Source: an uncultured Synechococcus sp. (GTDB lineage Bacteria; Cyanobacteriota; Cyanobacteriia; PCC-6307; Cyanobiaceae). Taken from it: a stretch of DNA of 7,327 nucleotides. The stretch lies in assembly GCA_937975655.1 (NCBI GenBank), contig CALJTZ010000564.1, forward strand, positions 1 through 7,327, given 5' to 3'. Positions 6,596 to 7,327 of the stretch are shown piece by piece; position 1 is the first letter of the stretch; each line of letters starts with the position of its first letter. The notes beneath the pieces were generated by a model. It was not told the origin of the DNA. It was given only the letters and a program-made list of their open reading frames with translations, and did no database searches. The position numbers and the translations under genes were made by a program.

Positions 6596-7310
6596 CGGGC
6601 ACGAACACGTAGCCGTAGCCCCAGACGGTCTGCAGGTAGCGGGGCCGACTGGGATCGGGCTCCACCAGCTTGCGCACCCGCGACACCTGCACGTCCATGC
6701 TGCGGCTATCAGTGTCGGAATCGGGGCCGCGGGCTAATTCGATCAGCCGCTCCCGCGACAGGGGCCGGTGGGGGTGCTGCACGAAGGCCACCAGCAGGCT
6801 GAACTCACCGCTGGTCATCACCACCGGCTCGCCACCGCGCTGCAGCACCCGGGCCGCCAGGTCGAGCACGATGTCGCCGAAGGCCACCTGCTGGCCCTCC
6901 GCCAGGGGGGTGCCGGCGGGCAGGGCCACCCGCCGCCGCAACACCGCCTCGATGCGGGCCGTAAGTTCTCGGGGCAGGAAGGGCTTGCCCAGGTAGTCGT
7001 CGGCCCCAGCGTCCAGACCGGCGATGCGTTCATCGGTGCGGTTGCGGGCCGTCAGCACCAGCACAGGGGTCTTGTCGCCTTTGGCCCGGCGCTCACGCAG
7101 CAAGGTCAGACCGCTGACCATCTCGGCATCGCGGCGTTCATTGAAGGGCAAGTTCAGGTCCAGCAACACCGCGTCATAGGGCTGCACATGCCACAAATGC
7201 CGGGCCGTCGAGAAGTCACCCGCCGCATCCACACGGTGCCCGGCATCGGCCAGGCTGCGCAGCATGACCGCCTGCAGCACCGGATCGTCTTCCACCAACA
7301 AGATACGCAT
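6573..7310 (-). CDS. OmpR-family response regulator
   Basis: A 245-residue two-domain regulator. The receiver domain (about 1-122) has the acidic pair D8/D9, the phosphoacceptor D51 in LLDLNLP, T87 and K109 in GKPF. The C-terminal winged-helix domain (about 141-238) contains FGDIVLDL, TSGEFSLL, RPLSRERL, SMDVQVSRVRKLVE and ends RYLQTVWGYGYVFVPDG, which is strikingly like the C-terminus of enterobacterial OmpR. It should bind DNA as a phosphorylated dimer and control transcription; targets are unknown. Between LNLP (52-55) and G67, where OmpR-type receivers have about three residues, there are eleven (FNERRDAEMVS), an apparent insertion beside the active site. The ATG at 7310 has a GGAGA sequence (7325-7321) about ten bases upstream. 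Its TAG (6575-6573) lies within the kinase gene start, so the two form an operon. Confidence 0.96.
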   Translation of the reverse strand: MRILLVEDDPVLQAVMLRSLADAGHRVDAAGDFSTARHLWHVQPYDAVLLDLNLPFNERRDAEMVSGLTLLRERRAKGDKTPVLVLTARNRTDERIAGLDAGADDYLGKPFLPRELTARIEAVLRRRVALPAGTPLAEGQQVAFGDIVLDLAARVLQRGGEPVVMTSGEFSLLVAFVQHPHRPLSRERLIELARGPDSDTDSRSMDVQVSRVRKLVEPDPSRPRYLQTVWGYGYVFVPDGQPRTR

Positions 7311-7320
7311 GAACCCGAAG

Positions 7321-7325
7321 TCTCC
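7321..7325 (-). promoter_or_regulatory. Shine-Dalgarno sequence of the response regulator gene
   Basis: Read on the minus strand, GGAGA precedes the ATG at 7310 by ten bases, a slightly long but acceptable spacing. It supports this ATG as the start. The promoter must lie beyond the window edge, since only 17 bases upstream of the gene are visible. Confidence 0.55.
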
Positions 7326-7327
7326 AA

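Overview
The window looks like chromosomal DNA from a high-GC unicellular cyanobacterium of the Cyanobium/Synechococcus (alpha-picocyanobacterial) type. The reasons are the strongly G/C-ending codons, a Pgk sequence with the cyanobacterial style of N-terminus, the very tight gene packing, weak or missing Shine-Dalgarno sequences at most starts, and no copy of the HIP1 octamer (GCGATCGC) that I could find. The assignment rests on reading the sequence, not on a search. Seven protein genes fill almost the whole window. I see no RNA gene, insertion sequence, CRISPR array or origin, and no gene-free stretch longer than about 85 bases.

Left block (1-1974, minus strand): a tightly coupled trio transcribed right to left. 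A small universal stress protein (1974-1597) is followed by the circularly permuted ribosome-assembly GTPase YlqF/RbgA (1600-620) and a RluD-type 23S rRNA pseudouridine synthase (623 to beyond base 1). Both junctions are overlapping stop/start codons, so translation is probably coupled. The last two genes both belong to late 50S subunit maturation.

Middle block (2059-5311, plus strand): divergent from the stress-protein operon across 84 bases is a membrane-anchored SpoIIE/RsbU-type PP2C serine phosphatase. It has a large extracytoplasmic sensor region of double-Cache appearance and a HAMP linker. After a 67-base gap, which probably carries its own promoter, comes phosphoglycerate kinase (pgk), used in glycolysis and the Calvin cycle.

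Right block (5315-7310, minus strand): an OmpR-like response regulator (7310-6573) followed, with a 23-base overlap, by an EnvZ-like sensor kinase (6595-5315). The kinase gene converges on pgk with only three bases between the two stop codons.

Most of the region is ordinary core-genome content with two signalling modules (phosphatase; two-component system). The points most worth a second look are a perfect 21-bp palindrome inside ylqF that encodes an odd SVQ-AVQ-SVE peptide with atypical codons, and an apparent insertion of about eight residues next to the phosphorylation site of the response regulator. I did not find evidence for a previously undescribed multi-gene system.
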